Of a stretch of DNA of 64,000 nucleotides, positions 1 to 7,713 are shown piece by piece. Location of the stretch: the NCBI GenBank assembly GCA_902362775.1, contig CABIXV010000004.1, positions 153,035 to 217,034 of the forward strand. Reading direction: 5' to 3'. This DNA comes from Clostridiales bacterium (GTDB lineage: Bacteria > Bacillota > Clostridia > Oscillospirales > Oscillospiraceae). The notes under the pieces were generated by a model, which saw only the letters and a list, made by a program, of their open reading frames with translations, did not search any database and had not been told where the DNA came from. Both the position numbers and the translations under genes were made by a program. Within the stretch, counting starts at the first letter, position 1. Every line of letters starts with the position of its first letter.

Positions 1-72
1 AGTCTTATCAATCAAAAGCTGGCCGATAATACATAGGATGCCGCCGCAGAGGAAGGCGTTAAGATATTCCAT
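1..72 (-). CDS. spoVAE: SpoVAE-type stage V sporulation protein (N-terminal part, cut by window edge)
   Basis: Only the first 24 codons are visible, reading away from the window edge. The N-terminus (MEYLNAFLCGGILCIIGQ...) is a hydrophobic segment of the kind that opens SpoVAE/SpoVAEb. This is a small integral membrane protein of the SpoVA channel, which moves Ca-dipicolinate into the forespore and out at germination. It lies 67 bases downstream of spoVAD on the same strand, the usual gene order of spoVA operons. The identification rests on this short match plus the neighbour, so the gene is well supported but the SpoVAE subtype is not fixed. Confidence 0.8.
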   Translation of the reverse strand, partial: MEYLNAFLCGGILCIIGQLLIDKT

Positions 73-139
73 GATTACGCACCTTTCAAACAAGATAGAG
101 GTCTCAGGTATGGGCGTGATGCCCGAAGACAGCCGGCGG

Positions 140-1165
140 TCACGCCTGGGGGGATCGCTGAGTAGAAATGGCGATGGCGTGGCAGATGCCGGGTACGCTC
201 TCCCCCTGGAACGCGGAGGTAGGAGAGTGGAGAGCGCCGGTGGGGCAGAAAAGAATGTTGTTCCATTTGCCCTCCCGCATTCCATTGAGCAGGTAGCCCG
301 TCAGCACCGAGGCTGCGCAGCCGCAGCCGGAACCTCCGCAGTGGACATCCTGACTCTGCGGGTCGAAAATAAGCATCCCGCAGTCGGTGTGGTTGGACAG
401 TTCCAGCCCGTCCTGCCGGAGCAACTCCAACAGCAGCTCGCTGCCCAGATTACCCAGGTCGCCTGTGACGATCAGGTCATAGTAGCTCGGCGCCCGGCCG
501 GTGTCCTTTAGGTGGGTGGAGATGGTGTCATAGGCGGCCGGGGCCATGGCTGCCCCCATGTTGTTGGTGTCGGTGATGCCCTTGTCCACAATCTTGCCTA
601 CCGTCACATGGGTGATATAGGGGCCGGGGCCCTCCCGTGCCAGAATAGCAGCTCCGGCAGCGGTAGTGGTCCACTGGGCGGTGGGAGTTCGCTGGCCGCC
701 GTACTCCAGAGGGGTGCGGTACTGGCGCTCGGCAGTGCAGAAGTGGGAGGAGACTACCACTCCGGCCCACTCCCCAAAGCCGCCATCCAAGGTCATAGAG
801 GCCAGAGCCAGCCCCTCCCCCATGGTGGAGCAGGCCCCATAGAGGCCGAAAAAGGGAATCTCCTGGCCGCGTGCGGCGAAGGAAGAACCGATACACTGAT
901 TCAGCAGGTCGCCGGCAAAGAGCCAGTCTATATTAGAGGCAGGTTGGCCCGCCTTATTTAAGGCCAGAGCCAGGGCCTGCTTCTGCATGGCGCTCTCCGA
1001 TTTCTCCCAGGTGGACTCGCCGAAGGTGTCGTCAGTCCCGATATAGTCGAAGGAGCTGGCCAGAGGGCCCTCACCCTCCTTCTTTCCTACCACGTTGGCG
1101 TGACCGGCGAAGGAAGGGGGACAGGCCAGGGTGACTGTCTGGCTGCCTGTTTTTTTTGTCGTCAA
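140..1165 (-). CDS. spoVAD: Stage V sporulation protein AD
   Basis: SpoVAD is the soluble, thiolase-fold subunit of the SpoVA dipicolinate channel in the spore inner membrane and binds Ca-DPA. I place the start at TTG 1165, because GGGAGG stands 9 bases upstream. This gives 341 residues, close to the roughly 338 usual for the family. The ATG further upstream has no ribosome site and would add an unrelated tail. Family features seen are the early GKKEGEGPL segment, the FDYIG/TWEKSES region, YGACSTMGE around the thiolase nucleophile position, and a Gly/Cys-rich GGSGCGCAAS near the C-terminus. spoVAC, normally just upstream, is not here: the next gene is the divergent ggt. I found no convincing SigG promoter by eye. 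Confidence 0.95.
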   Translation of the reverse strand: MTTKKTGSQTVTLACPPSFAGHANVVGKKEGEGPLASSFDYIGTDDTFGESTWEKSESAMQKQALALALNKAGQPASNIDWLFAGDLLNQCIGSSFAARGQEIPFFGLYGACSTMGEGLALASMTLDGGFGEWAGVVVSSHFCTAERQYRTPLEYGGQRTPTAQWTTTAAGAAILAREGPGPYITHVTVGKIVDKGITDTNNMGAAMAPAAYDTISTHLKDTGRAPSYYDLIVTGDLGNLGSELLLELLRQDGLELSNHTDCGMLIFDPQSQDVHCGGSGCGCAASVLTGYLLNGMREGKWNNILFCPTGALHSPTSAFQGESVPGICHAIAISTQRSPQA

Positions 1166-1275
1166 GGGAAACGCCTCCCAATAGAGAATGAAGATGACCA
1201 TAGCTTGTCCGAAGGGGAGAGAAATATGCCCGAAGCATAAGAAAGAGGCGAATAAAAATTTCTTTTGCTTTCTTC

Positions 1276-1304
1276 TGTTCAAAAGGGCCAGATTCCTGTA
1301 TAAT
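1276..1304 (+). promoter_or_regulatory. Predicted SigA promoter of the gamma-glutamyltransferase gene
   Basis: TGTTCA (1276-1281) and a perfect TATAAT (1299-1304) are 17 bases apart, 36 bases before the gene start. The -35 is weak; a TG directly before the -10 may compensate. Prediction by eye. Confidence 0.55.
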
Positions 1305-1339
1305 GGGGGCTGCAAAGGAAAGAAAAGGAGAGAGAACCT

Positions 1340-2968
1340 ATGCCCCAATTCGACCCACAAAAATATTCCTATCCTTCCCGCCGGAATGTAGTCTATGCCC
1401 GCCGCGCAATGGCCTGCACCTCTGTGCCTCTGGGGGCCCAGATCGGCCTGGATGTGATGAAGGCCGGAGGAAACGCTATGGACGCGGCTGTCGCCATGGC
1501 CGCAGCCATGCCCATCCTGGAGCCCACCGGAAACGGCCTGGGCTCAGACTGCTTTGCCCTAATCTGGGTAGAGAAGGAGAAGAAGCTGTACGGACTCAAC
1601 GCCAGTGGCGTGGCTCCCATGGCGCTGGATGCGAAGATGGTGAGAGCCATGGGGCACAGTGAGATGCCCAAGACGGGCTGGCTGCCGACCATGGTGCCGG
1701 GGGCCCCCGCGGGCTGGGCGGCGATCAATAAAAAATTTGGCGCCAAGCCCCTGTCCGAACTGTTTGCTCCAGCCATCTCCTATGCCCGGGAGGGATATCC
1801 TGTCCCGGTCAATCTGGAGCCCCAGTGGGAGAAGGACTCCCAGCGTATTGCCGCTGCCCGGTCCAAGGAACCTGCGCCTCACTCCTATTGGTGGAATACC
1901 TTTATGAAGGAGGACGGCACCCACTACCGGGCCGGTGAACTGTTCCGCTGGGAGGAGTATGCCCAGACGATGGAGGAGCTGGCCGCCACTGACTGTGACA
2001 GCTATTACCGTGGTCCTCTGATGGAGAAGATTGTGGCCTTCAGCCGGGAAACTGGGGGGTATTTCTGTGAGGATGACTTCAGAAATTACCAGCCCATGTG
2101 GGTGGAGCCCATCACCACAGACTATAAGGGCTATACCGTGTGCGAGATACCGCCCAACGGCCACGGCATCACAGTGCTGATGGCGCTGAATATCCTAAAG
2201 GGGCTGGAGCTGTCCCAGGAGAAGGACTGCGCCGACACCTACCACAAGATCCTGGAGTCCATCAAGCTGGCTTTCGCGGACACTAAGACTTATGTGGCGG
2301 ACCCCCGGTACATGAAGACCAAGGTGGAGGATATGCTGTCCGAGGAGTACGCCGCCCAGCGCCGGGCCCTCATTTCTGACAGGGCGCTGATGCCGGAGGC
2401 GGGAGACCCCTCCTGCGGCGGGACCATCTACCTGTGTACTGCCGACCCAGAGGGCAACATGGTATCCTTTATCCAGAGCAACTATACCACCTTCGGCGCC
2501 GGCGTGGCCATCCCCGGCACTGGTATCTCCTTACAGAACCGGGGCGCCAACTTCTCCCTGGAGGAGAACAGCGACAACTGCCTGGCCGGAGGGAAGCGGT
2601 CCTATCACACCATCATCCCCGGCTTTATGATGAAGGACGGAGATGCTGTCGGCCCCTTCGGCGTCATGGGCGCCTTCATGCAGCCCCAGGGCCATGTGCT
2701 GGTGGCGGTGAACACCATCGACTATCATATGAATCCCCAGGAGGCGCTGGATGCCCCGCGAATTCAGTGGGTGGGCGGAAAGCATATCCAGCTGGAGCGG
2801 GAGGTTCCCGCCCACATCGGCAGAGAGCTGGCGGACATGGGCCATGAGGTGGAGGTTTTGAACACCAACATCACCATGGGCCGCGGGCAAATCATTTGGC
2901 GGACGGAGAACGGAATGCTAGTTGGCGGGACCGAGCCTCGGTGCGATGGCACTGTGGCGGCCTGGTAA
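1340..2968 (+). CDS. ggt: Gamma-glutamyltransferase family protein (cytoplasmic type)
   Basis: An Ntn-hydrolase of the gamma-glutamyltranspeptidase family, 542 residues. The precursor self-cleaves before a threonine, which becomes the nucleophile for hydrolysis or transfer of gamma-glutamyl groups (glutathione and gamma-glutamyl peptides in the classical enzyme). The likely cleavage point is Thr362 in CGGTIYL, followed by the family pattern ADPEGNMVSFIQSN and, later, a GKRSYHTIIP substrate-pocket segment. The N-terminus has no signal peptide, so unlike secreted GGTs it should act in the cytoplasm. Such members include amidohydrolases (for example HpxW-type), so the substrate is open. The SD (AAAGGAGAG) is well placed. 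It is followed closely by ybeY, possibly co-transcribed. Confidence 0.88.
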   Translation: MPQFDPQKYSYPSRRNVVYARRAMACTSVPLGAQIGLDVMKAGGNAMDAAVAMAAAMPILEPTGNGLGSDCFALIWVEKEKKLYGLNASGVAPMALDAKMVRAMGHSEMPKTGWLPTMVPGAPAGWAAINKKFGAKPLSELFAPAISYAREGYPVPVNLEPQWEKDSQRIAAARSKEPAPHSYWWNTFMKEDGTHYRAGELFRWEEYAQTMEELAATDCDSYYRGPLMEKIVAFSRETGGYFCEDDFRNYQPMWVEPITTDYKGYTVCEIPPNGHGITVLMALNILKGLELSQEKDCADTYHKILESIKLAFADTKTYVADPRYMKTKVEDMLSEEYAAQRRALISDRALMPEAGDPSCGGTIYLCTADPEGNMVSFIQSNYTTFGAGVAIPGTGISLQNRGANFSLEENSDNCLAGGKRSYHTIIPGFMMKDGDAVGPFGVMGAFMQPQGHVLVAVNTIDYHMNPQEALDAPRIQWVGGKHIQLEREVPAHIGRELADMGHEVEVLNTNITMGRGQIIWRTENGMLVGGTEPRCDGTVAAW

Positions 2969-2985
2969 GGGCAGGGGTGGAAGAT

Positions 2986-3492
2986 ATGCTGCTTGGCAAA
3001 GGACAAAAGGGGACGTCCCACTGCGTGTGTGTGGACTGTGAGGAGGACTGGCCCTACGAGTCAAAGCTCCAGCGGGTTATCGAGGCAGCCTTGGAGACGG
3101 AGGGGGTGGACGTGCCCTGCGCCGTCGATGTGCTTATCACAGATGACGCGGGCATCCATCAGGCCAATCTGGAAACGCGAGGGGTGGACCGGCCCACCGA
3201 TGTGCTGTCCTTTCCCATGTTCGAGCTGTCTCCCGGAGAAAAGCCCAGAGCCGAGTGGGCGGACCCAGACACGGGCAAAGTCTTTTTGGGGGATATGGTG
3301 ATCTCCCTGGAGCGGGCAAACGAGCAGGCCGAGGAGTACGGTCACTCCCTGGAGCGGGAGCTGTGCTATCTAACGGTACACTCGGTCCTCCATTTGCTGG
3401 GCTACGACCACCTGGACGAGGGCCCGATGAAGCGGAAGATGCGGGAAAGAGAAGAAAAAATTTTGACGGAGATGGGTCTTGACCGGACATAA
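2986..3492 (+). CDS. ybeY: Endoribonuclease YbeY (16S rRNA maturation)
   Basis: A single-strand-specific, zinc-dependent endoribonuclease needed for 16S rRNA 3' end maturation and 70S quality control, 168 residues from ATG 2986. That start has an SD-like AGGGGTGG about 5 bases upstream; a longer open frame runs back into ggt but lacks family sequence. The metal site HSVLHLLGYDH supplies His132, His136 and His142, and RPTDVLSFP is the other family block. It starts 18 bases after the ggt stop. In most Firmicutes ybeY sits next to phoH and dgkA; here it stands with ggt and ends at a strong terminator. Confidence 0.95.
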   Translation: MLLGKGQKGTSHCVCVDCEEDWPYESKLQRVIEAALETEGVDVPCAVDVLITDDAGIHQANLETRGVDRPTDVLSFPMFELSPGEKPRAEWADPDTGKVFLGDMVISLERANEQAEEYGHSLERELCYLTVHSVLHLLGYDHLDEGPMKRKMREREEKILTEMGLDRT

Positions 3493-3498
3493 CACAGC

Positions 3499-3524
3499 GG
3501 AGCCAAGTCATAGGACTTGGCTCC
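3499..3524. terminator. Bidirectional terminator between ybeY and the LysR gene
   Basis: A perfect 11-bp stem (GGAGCCAAGTC / GACTTGGCTCC) with loop ATAG lies between the two convergent stop codons. The T-tract is short on the plus side (GTCTGTTCTATTT). Confidence 0.75.
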
Positions 3525-3531
3525 GTCTGTT

Positions 3532-4404
3532 CTATTTGGGACAAAGACATTCGTCATAAAAATTCTGACAGGCTTTGTGGGACATACTGTGCCTGGGGTA
3601 GACAAAATAGAGGGGGCGCAGGATCTGCCAATCGGACAGATGCAGATAGGTCAGTGTACCACACGCCACCTCCTGGGCGGCCACCTGCTCATACATGAAG
3701 CTGACAGCATGAGTTGCTTTCAGCAGTTCCTTAATCATTCGGAAGCTGCCGCACTCCAGTACAGAGGAGAAGGATTGGGGAGAGCAGCCGGCTTGAAAGA
3801 GTCTGTTTTCCAGAATGGCGCGGGTGCCTGATCCGGGCTCACGCAAAATGAGAGGATAAGAAAACAGATCTGTCAGCCTGTGTTCTTTCTGTGAAAGAGG
3901 ATGGCTGGCGGCAGCCACAGGTAAAAACCGGGCAGTATGAAAAATGTGGCTGCAGAAGTCATTGTCATAAAAGATCCCTTCGATGAGGGCACAGTCCAGC
4001 TCTCCCCGAACACAGGCGGACAGCATTTCTTCCGTATTGCCTACATGGAGCGCCAGGGGACGGAAGGACTGGGCCAGGAAGGGGGCCAAAAGAGGGGGAA
4101 GATAATAGTCGGCAATGGACAGGGTGGCACCGACCCGGAGAGTTTGGGCGCTTTGGTTGAGCTGCTCCAGCAGCCTGTGCTCGTTGGCTGCCTGAAAGGT
4201 GGCGTATCGATACATCAATTCTCCCGCTCGGGTGAGGGCGAGCTGATGGCCTGTGAAATCGATGAGCTGGGAACCGTAGTGCTCCTCCAGCTTTCGGATG
4301 TGTTGAGAAACGGCGGGCTGGGTGATATGAAGGGCCTGGGCGGCCAGTGTATAGCTGCGCAGCTCCACTACAGTGAGAAAGGTCTGAAGCTTTTGGTCCA
4401 GCAT
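3532..4404 (-). CDS. LysR-family transcriptional regulator (YeiE/CysL-like)
   Basis: A 290-residue LysR regulator, starting at ATG 4404 (MLDQKLQTFLTVVE). The N-terminal winged HTH is clear (SYTLAAQALHITQPAVSQHIRKLE, split here by function into helix-turn-helix and linker), and the rest is the periplasmic-binding-like effector domain, with GSGTRAILE in the usual effector-cleft position. It is divergently transcribed from a YeiH-family membrane protein, the same arrangement as E. coli yeiE/yeiH and several CysL/YeiE homologues linked to sulfite or sulfate use. The effector is not evident from sequence. A nested palindrome in the shared intergenic region is the likely binding site. Confidence 0.9.
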   Translation of the reverse strand: MLDQKLQTFLTVVELRSYTLAAQALHITQPAVSQHIRKLEEHYGSQLIDFTGHQLALTRAGELMYRYATFQAANEHRLLEQLNQSAQTLRVGATLSIADYYLPPLLAPFLAQSFRPLALHVGNTEEMLSACVRGELDCALIEGIFYDNDFCSHIFHTARFLPVAAASHPLSQKEHRLTDLFSYPLILREPGSGTRAILENRLFQAGCSPQSFSSVLECGSFRMIKELLKATHAVSFMYEQVAAQEVACGTLTYLHLSDWQILRPLYFVYPRHSMSHKACQNFYDECLCPK

Positions 4405-4441
4405 ATGTTCACATCCATTAAAAATATTTATTATATATAAT

Positions 4442-4480
4442 ATAACATAATTTGATTTTATAATCAACCGGTGTTATGAT
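4442..4480 (+). promoter_or_regulatory. Promoter of yeiH with overlapping nested palindromic LysR operator
   Basis: -35 TTGATT (4452-4457) and -10 TATGAT (4475-4480) are 17 bases apart. The -35 is the left arm of a perfect inverted repeat TTGATT-TTAT-AATCAA (4452-4467), which is itself enclosed by ATAACA (4442-4447) and TGTTAT (4472-4477). This spacing and symmetry fit a LysR recognition site on the divergent promoter. Confidence 0.65.
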
Positions 4481-4521
4481 GAGTGTGACCAGAGGGAAAT
4501 ATTGCAAAAGGAAGTGGAGCT

Positions 4522-5544
4522 ATGAAGGTGTTGAACCGGATAGGGGAGCTTATTCCCGGACTTTTACTGGCATTGGCTATCGCGGCTTGTGCCAAATTCA
4601 TTGAGGGTCTACTGCCGATCCATCTCATTGGGGCGTCAGTCATTGCCCTGTTCATCGGTATGGGACTCAACCAGATCAGGAAGCCAAGCGATGGTGTGGC
4701 CAAGGGCCTGAAGTTCACATCCAAAAAAATTCTGAAATTCGCCATCATTCTCTTGGGAGCCTCGCTGTCCATCAATGTAGTGCTCAATGTAGGCCGTCTG
4801 TCCCTGGTAGTCATGATGTTTACCCTGCTGACCTGCTTCGGCGGCGGATATTTTGTGGGGCGGGCACTTGGCCTGAACTGGAAGCTGTCTAACCTGATTT
4901 CTGCCGGGACGGGGATCTGCGGAGGCTCTGCGATTGCGGCCATCGCCCCGGTGATCGATGCGGAGGATAAGGATATTGCCTATGCCATGTCGGCCACTTT
5001 TCTATTTGACATGGTGATGATCGTCCTTTTTCCTATTATGGGGCAGGCCATGGGATTAAGCGATATGGCCTATGGACTATGGGCCGGGACGGCGGTGAAC
5101 GACACCTCCAGCGTGGTGGCGGCAGGATACGCCTTTTCAGAGGGAGCCGGCGATTTTGCCACAATGGTGAAGCTGACTCGCACCTTGGCCATCATCCCCA
5201 CTGTGCTGGTATTCAGCCTGATCGAGGTGCGGGAGAAACGGAAGGCCGGGATAGTGTCTCAGGGAGAAAAAGTGAAGATTACCTCTATCTTTCCCTGGTT
5301 CATCCTGTGCTTTTTGGGAATGGCAGCCATTAACAGCCTGGGAGTGTTTCCGCAGGAGCTGTCTTCTGGCTTAAAAGAGTTGAGCAAATTCCTAATGGTG
5401 GCAGCTCTGGCAGCCATCGGCTTAAATACTGATTTCCGGGAAATGCGTAAATCTGGCATTAACCCCATGATTCACGGATTTATTATCTCTGCCTTGGTGG
5501 TAGTAGTGGCAATCGCGGTCGAGTATTTTATGGGCATTGTGTAA
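4522..5544 (+). CDS. yeiH: YeiH-family putative sulfate/anion exporter
   Basis: A 340-residue, roughly 10-helix integral membrane protein of the YeiH family (PF03601). Typical family blocks are GTGICGGSAIAA, a segment around AMSATFLFDM, and GTAVNDTSSVVAAGYAFS. The family is annotated as putative sulfate exporter, but direct transport evidence is thin, so the substrate is unproven. The ATG at 4522 follows GGAAGTGGAG. It is a single-gene unit ending in a strong terminator, controlled presumably by the divergent LysR protein through the palindrome that overlaps its -35 box. Confidence 0.88.
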   Translation: MKVLNRIGELIPGLLLALAIAACAKFIEGLLPIHLIGASVIALFIGMGLNQIRKPSDGVAKGLKFTSKKILKFAIILLGASLSINVVLNVGRLSLVVMMFTLLTCFGGGYFVGRALGLNWKLSNLISAGTGICGGSAIAAIAPVIDAEDKDIAYAMSATFLFDMVMIVLFPIMGQAMGLSDMAYGLWAGTAVNDTSSVVAAGYAFSEGAGDFATMVKLTRTLAIIPTVLVFSLIEVREKRKAGIVSQGEKVKITSIFPWFILCFLGMAAINSLGVFPQELSSGLKELSKFLMVAALAAIGLNTDFREMRKSGINPMIHGFIISALVVVVAIAVEYFMGIV

Positions 5545-5552
5545 CACAGTCG

Positions 5553-5585
5553 GCAAACGACCCGCCAAATCGGCGGGCCGTTTGC
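5553..5585 (+). terminator. Terminator after yeiH
   Basis: Stem GCAAACG-A-CCCGCC / GGCGGG-C-CGTTTGC around AAATC, followed by TATTTTCC. Confidence 0.8.
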
Positions 5586-5716
5586 TATTTTCCGTCAAAT
5601 ATGATAAAATAAAAAGCAGAAAAGGGAGAGGTGGCCTTTCTCTGACTTGAAAGATAATAATAAAAAATATTTGTAGACGGGAAATTGTTCACACCTGAGA
5701 AAGTGAGGATTATCTT

Positions 5717-6616
5717 ATGCCGATTATCAAAAAATCCGGTATCATTACTCTGTGCGGCCGGCCCAACGTAGGCAAGTCCACATTGATAAACACCCTGGTG
5801 GGGGAGAAAGTAGCTATCGTTACCAACAAGCCCCAGACCACTCGGAACCGCATCTGCGGTATTCTGACACGGGGAGAGAGCCAGTTTGTCTTTGTGGATA
5901 CGCCGGGTCTGCATAAAGCCCGTACTCGCTTGGGGGACTATATGGTGAATGTGGTCAGGGAGAGTGTGGCTGACGTAGATGCGGTGGCTCTGCTGGTGGA
6001 GCCCATCCCGAATATTGGGGAGCCAGAGGCACAGCTTATCGCCCGCGTCAAGACCCTGGGCTGTCCCGCCGTGTTGGTCATCAACAAGGCGGATACGCTG
6101 GAGCGGAAAGACAAGCTCCTTGAAGTGATACAGCTTTACAGCCAGGAACACGACTTTCAGGCCGTGGTTCCTATCTCCGCCAAGACCGGCGAGGGGGTGG
6201 AGGAGCTGCTGGGCGTGCTGGAGGGCTTCCTTCCCGATGGGCCCCAGCTCTTCCCGGAGGACATGACCTCCGACCAGCCGGAGCGGCAGATGATGGGGGA
6301 AATCTTACGGGAAAAGCTGCTGCTGTCTCTGGATAAGGAGATCCCTCATGGGACTGCGGTGGAGATTACCCGTTTCGTAGAGCGGGAGGACGAGGTCATT
6401 GAGGTAGAGGCCACCGTCTACTGCGAAAAGAACAGCCATAAGGGTATTATTATCGGCAAGGGCGGTGCCATGCTGAAAAAGATATCCACCCTGGCCCGGC
6501 AAGATATGGAGCGATTTATGGGGACTAAGGTGTACCTCCAGACTTGGGTAAAGGTCAAGGAAAATTGGCGTGATAATCCCGCGGCAATTCAGAATTTTGG
6601 CTACCACCAGGAGTGA
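5717..6616 (+). CDS. era: GTPase Era (ribosome assembly)
   Basis: An essential GTPase that binds the 3' end of 16S rRNA during 30S assembly, 299 residues, the usual length. The G domain shows GRPNVGKS (residues 14-21), switch T in PQTTRNR, DTPG and NKAD. The C-terminal KH domain has the GXXG loop in GIIIGKGGAMLKK. The ATG at 5717 follows GTGAGGATTATCTT. It is followed by yqzL and recO, the gene order of B. subtilis, and Era and RecO are commonly linked in Firmicutes. The promoter is not clear by eye; TTGAAA at 5647 has only a poor -10. Confidence 0.98.
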   Translation: MPIIKKSGIITLCGRPNVGKSTLINTLVGEKVAIVTNKPQTTRNRICGILTRGESQFVFVDTPGLHKARTRLGDYMVNVVRESVADVDAVALLVEPIPNIGEPEAQLIARVKTLGCPAVLVINKADTLERKDKLLEVIQLYSQEHDFQAVVPISAKTGEGVEELLGVLEGFLPDGPQLFPEDMTSDQPERQMMGEILREKLLLSLDKEIPHGTAVEITRFVEREDEVIEVEATVYCEKNSHKGIIIGKGGAMLKKISTLARQDMERFMGTKVYLQTWVKVKENWRDNPAAIQNFGYHQE

Positions 6617-6713
6617 TTGCAGCTGACGCCAGCAATAAACAGAATTTCCCGGTCATACTTTCCGTGAGAAAAGCCCAGTCTAATTGCGGAGAGATTTGTG
6701 GGAGGACTGGAGT

Positions 6714-6860
6714 ATGAATGAGAACGGACTGTGGAGCTTATTTTGGGAAACCGGTCTGCCAGAAGCCTATCTGATGCTCGCGGCCCTGGACCGGGAGGGA
6801 CCGGCACTGCCGGCCAGGTCGGCGTTTCGGCCTCAGCCCAAGGAGGCGGACCGGGCATAG
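6714..6860 (+). CDS. yqzL: YqzL-like small protein between era and recO
   Basis: A 48-codon gene too short for many gene finders. ATG 6714 is preceded by GGGAGGA at good spacing. The N-terminal half (WSLFWETGLPEAYLMLAALD) has the pattern of YqzL, a 40-50 residue protein of unknown function in Firmicutes: an aromatic WxxFxxTG start and an acidic amphipathic helix ending in a YL-x-LxxLE-like motif. Its position exactly between era and recO matches B. subtilis yqzL. The C-terminal half is Pro/Ala/Arg-rich and not conserved. Translation is likely given the SD, position and family match, but remains a prediction. Confidence 0.75.
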   Translation: MNENGLWSLFWETGLPEAYLMLAALDREGPALPARSAFRPQPKEADRA

Positions 6861-6895
6861 TCTGAAGCTGTGCCCCGGTACATAGGAGATACGCT

Positions 6896-7657
6896 ATGCA
6901 TATGACCACTAAGGCTCTAGTCCTCCGTCAGGTGGACTATAAGGAGTCGGATAAGATTCTGACGCTCTTTACCCAGGAGCAGGGGAAACTCACTGCCTCC
7001 GCCCGGGGCTGCCGAAAAAAGGGGAGCGCCCTGGCCGCGCCATGCCAGCTATTGGCCTGGTCAGAAATGGTGCTATACGACTACCAGGGGCGCTGGACCG
7101 TGAAGGAGGCGTCCACGGAACGGCTGTTCCAGGGGGTGAGGGATGACCTGGAGCGGCTGGCTTTGGGCTGCTATTTCGCCGAGGTGGCGGAGCTGTTGGC
7201 AGTGGAAGGGGTCGCCAGTTCTGAGCTGCTCTCATTGATATTGAACAGCCTGCACGCACTGGATAAAATGAAAGAGAAACCCCTGGCGTTGGTTAAGGCG
7301 GCCTTTGAACTGAAGGCCATGTGCCTGTCTGGATACGAGCCGCTGCTGGACGGCTGTGCCGTCTGCGGCAGGACCCCGCCGGAGGAGCCGCGCTTCCATC
7401 TGCGAGAGGGCGTGGTCCACTGTGCTGCCTGCCGGGGAGAGATGGGGGAGGGCATCTCCATGCCTCTCAACCTCCACGCGCTGCGGGCTATGGAGCATAT
7501 CGCCTATGGAGATCCAAAGCGGCTCTTCTCCTTTTCGATAGACGGGGAAGGGCTGACCAAGCTGGCGGATCTGACAGAGGCATATCTCCATACCCAACTG
7601 GAGCGGGGCTTTCAGACACTGGATTTTTACAAAGGGATACAGACCGGAAGGGTATGA
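6896..7657 (+). CDS. recO: DNA repair protein RecO
   Basis: A recombination mediator that helps load RecA on SSB-coated DNA in the RecFOR pathway, 253 residues. The N-terminal OB fold begins TTKALVLRQVDYKESDKILTL. The C-terminal zinc knuckle has two CxxC pairs (CAVCGR and CAAC). The start is ATG 6896, or ATG 6902 two codons later; GGAGAT upstream fits either. It is last in the era-yqzL-recO unit and ends at a 12-bp terminator facing the dctM gene. Confidence 0.96.
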   Translation: MHMTTKALVLRQVDYKESDKILTLFTQEQGKLTASARGCRKKGSALAAPCQLLAWSEMVLYDYQGRWTVKEASTERLFQGVRDDLERLALGCYFAEVAELLAVEGVASSELLSLILNSLHALDKMKEKPLALVKAAFELKAMCLSGYEPLLDGCAVCGRTPPEEPRFHLREGVVHCAACRGEMGEGISMPLNLHALRAMEHIAYGDPKRLFSFSIDGEGLTKLADLTEAYLHTQLERGFQTLDFYKGIQTGRV

Positions 7658-7662
7658 TTGTG

Positions 7663-7698
7663 AAAACCGGGCGGACCATTTATGACCCGCCCGGTTTT
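7663..7698. terminator. Terminator between recO and dctM (convergent)
   Basis: A 12-bp perfect stem AAAACCGGGCGG / CCGCCCGGTTTT with a 12-base loop; it carries A and T tracts, so it can serve both strands. Confidence 0.85.
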
Positions 7699-7713
7699 AT
7701 GGCGTCTGTTTGA

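Noticed and set aside
1200..1260. Possible SigG promoter for spoVAD (GGGCATATTT on the minus strand)
   Set aside because: The -10 is only a partial match and no -35 of the SigG kind lies at the right distance.
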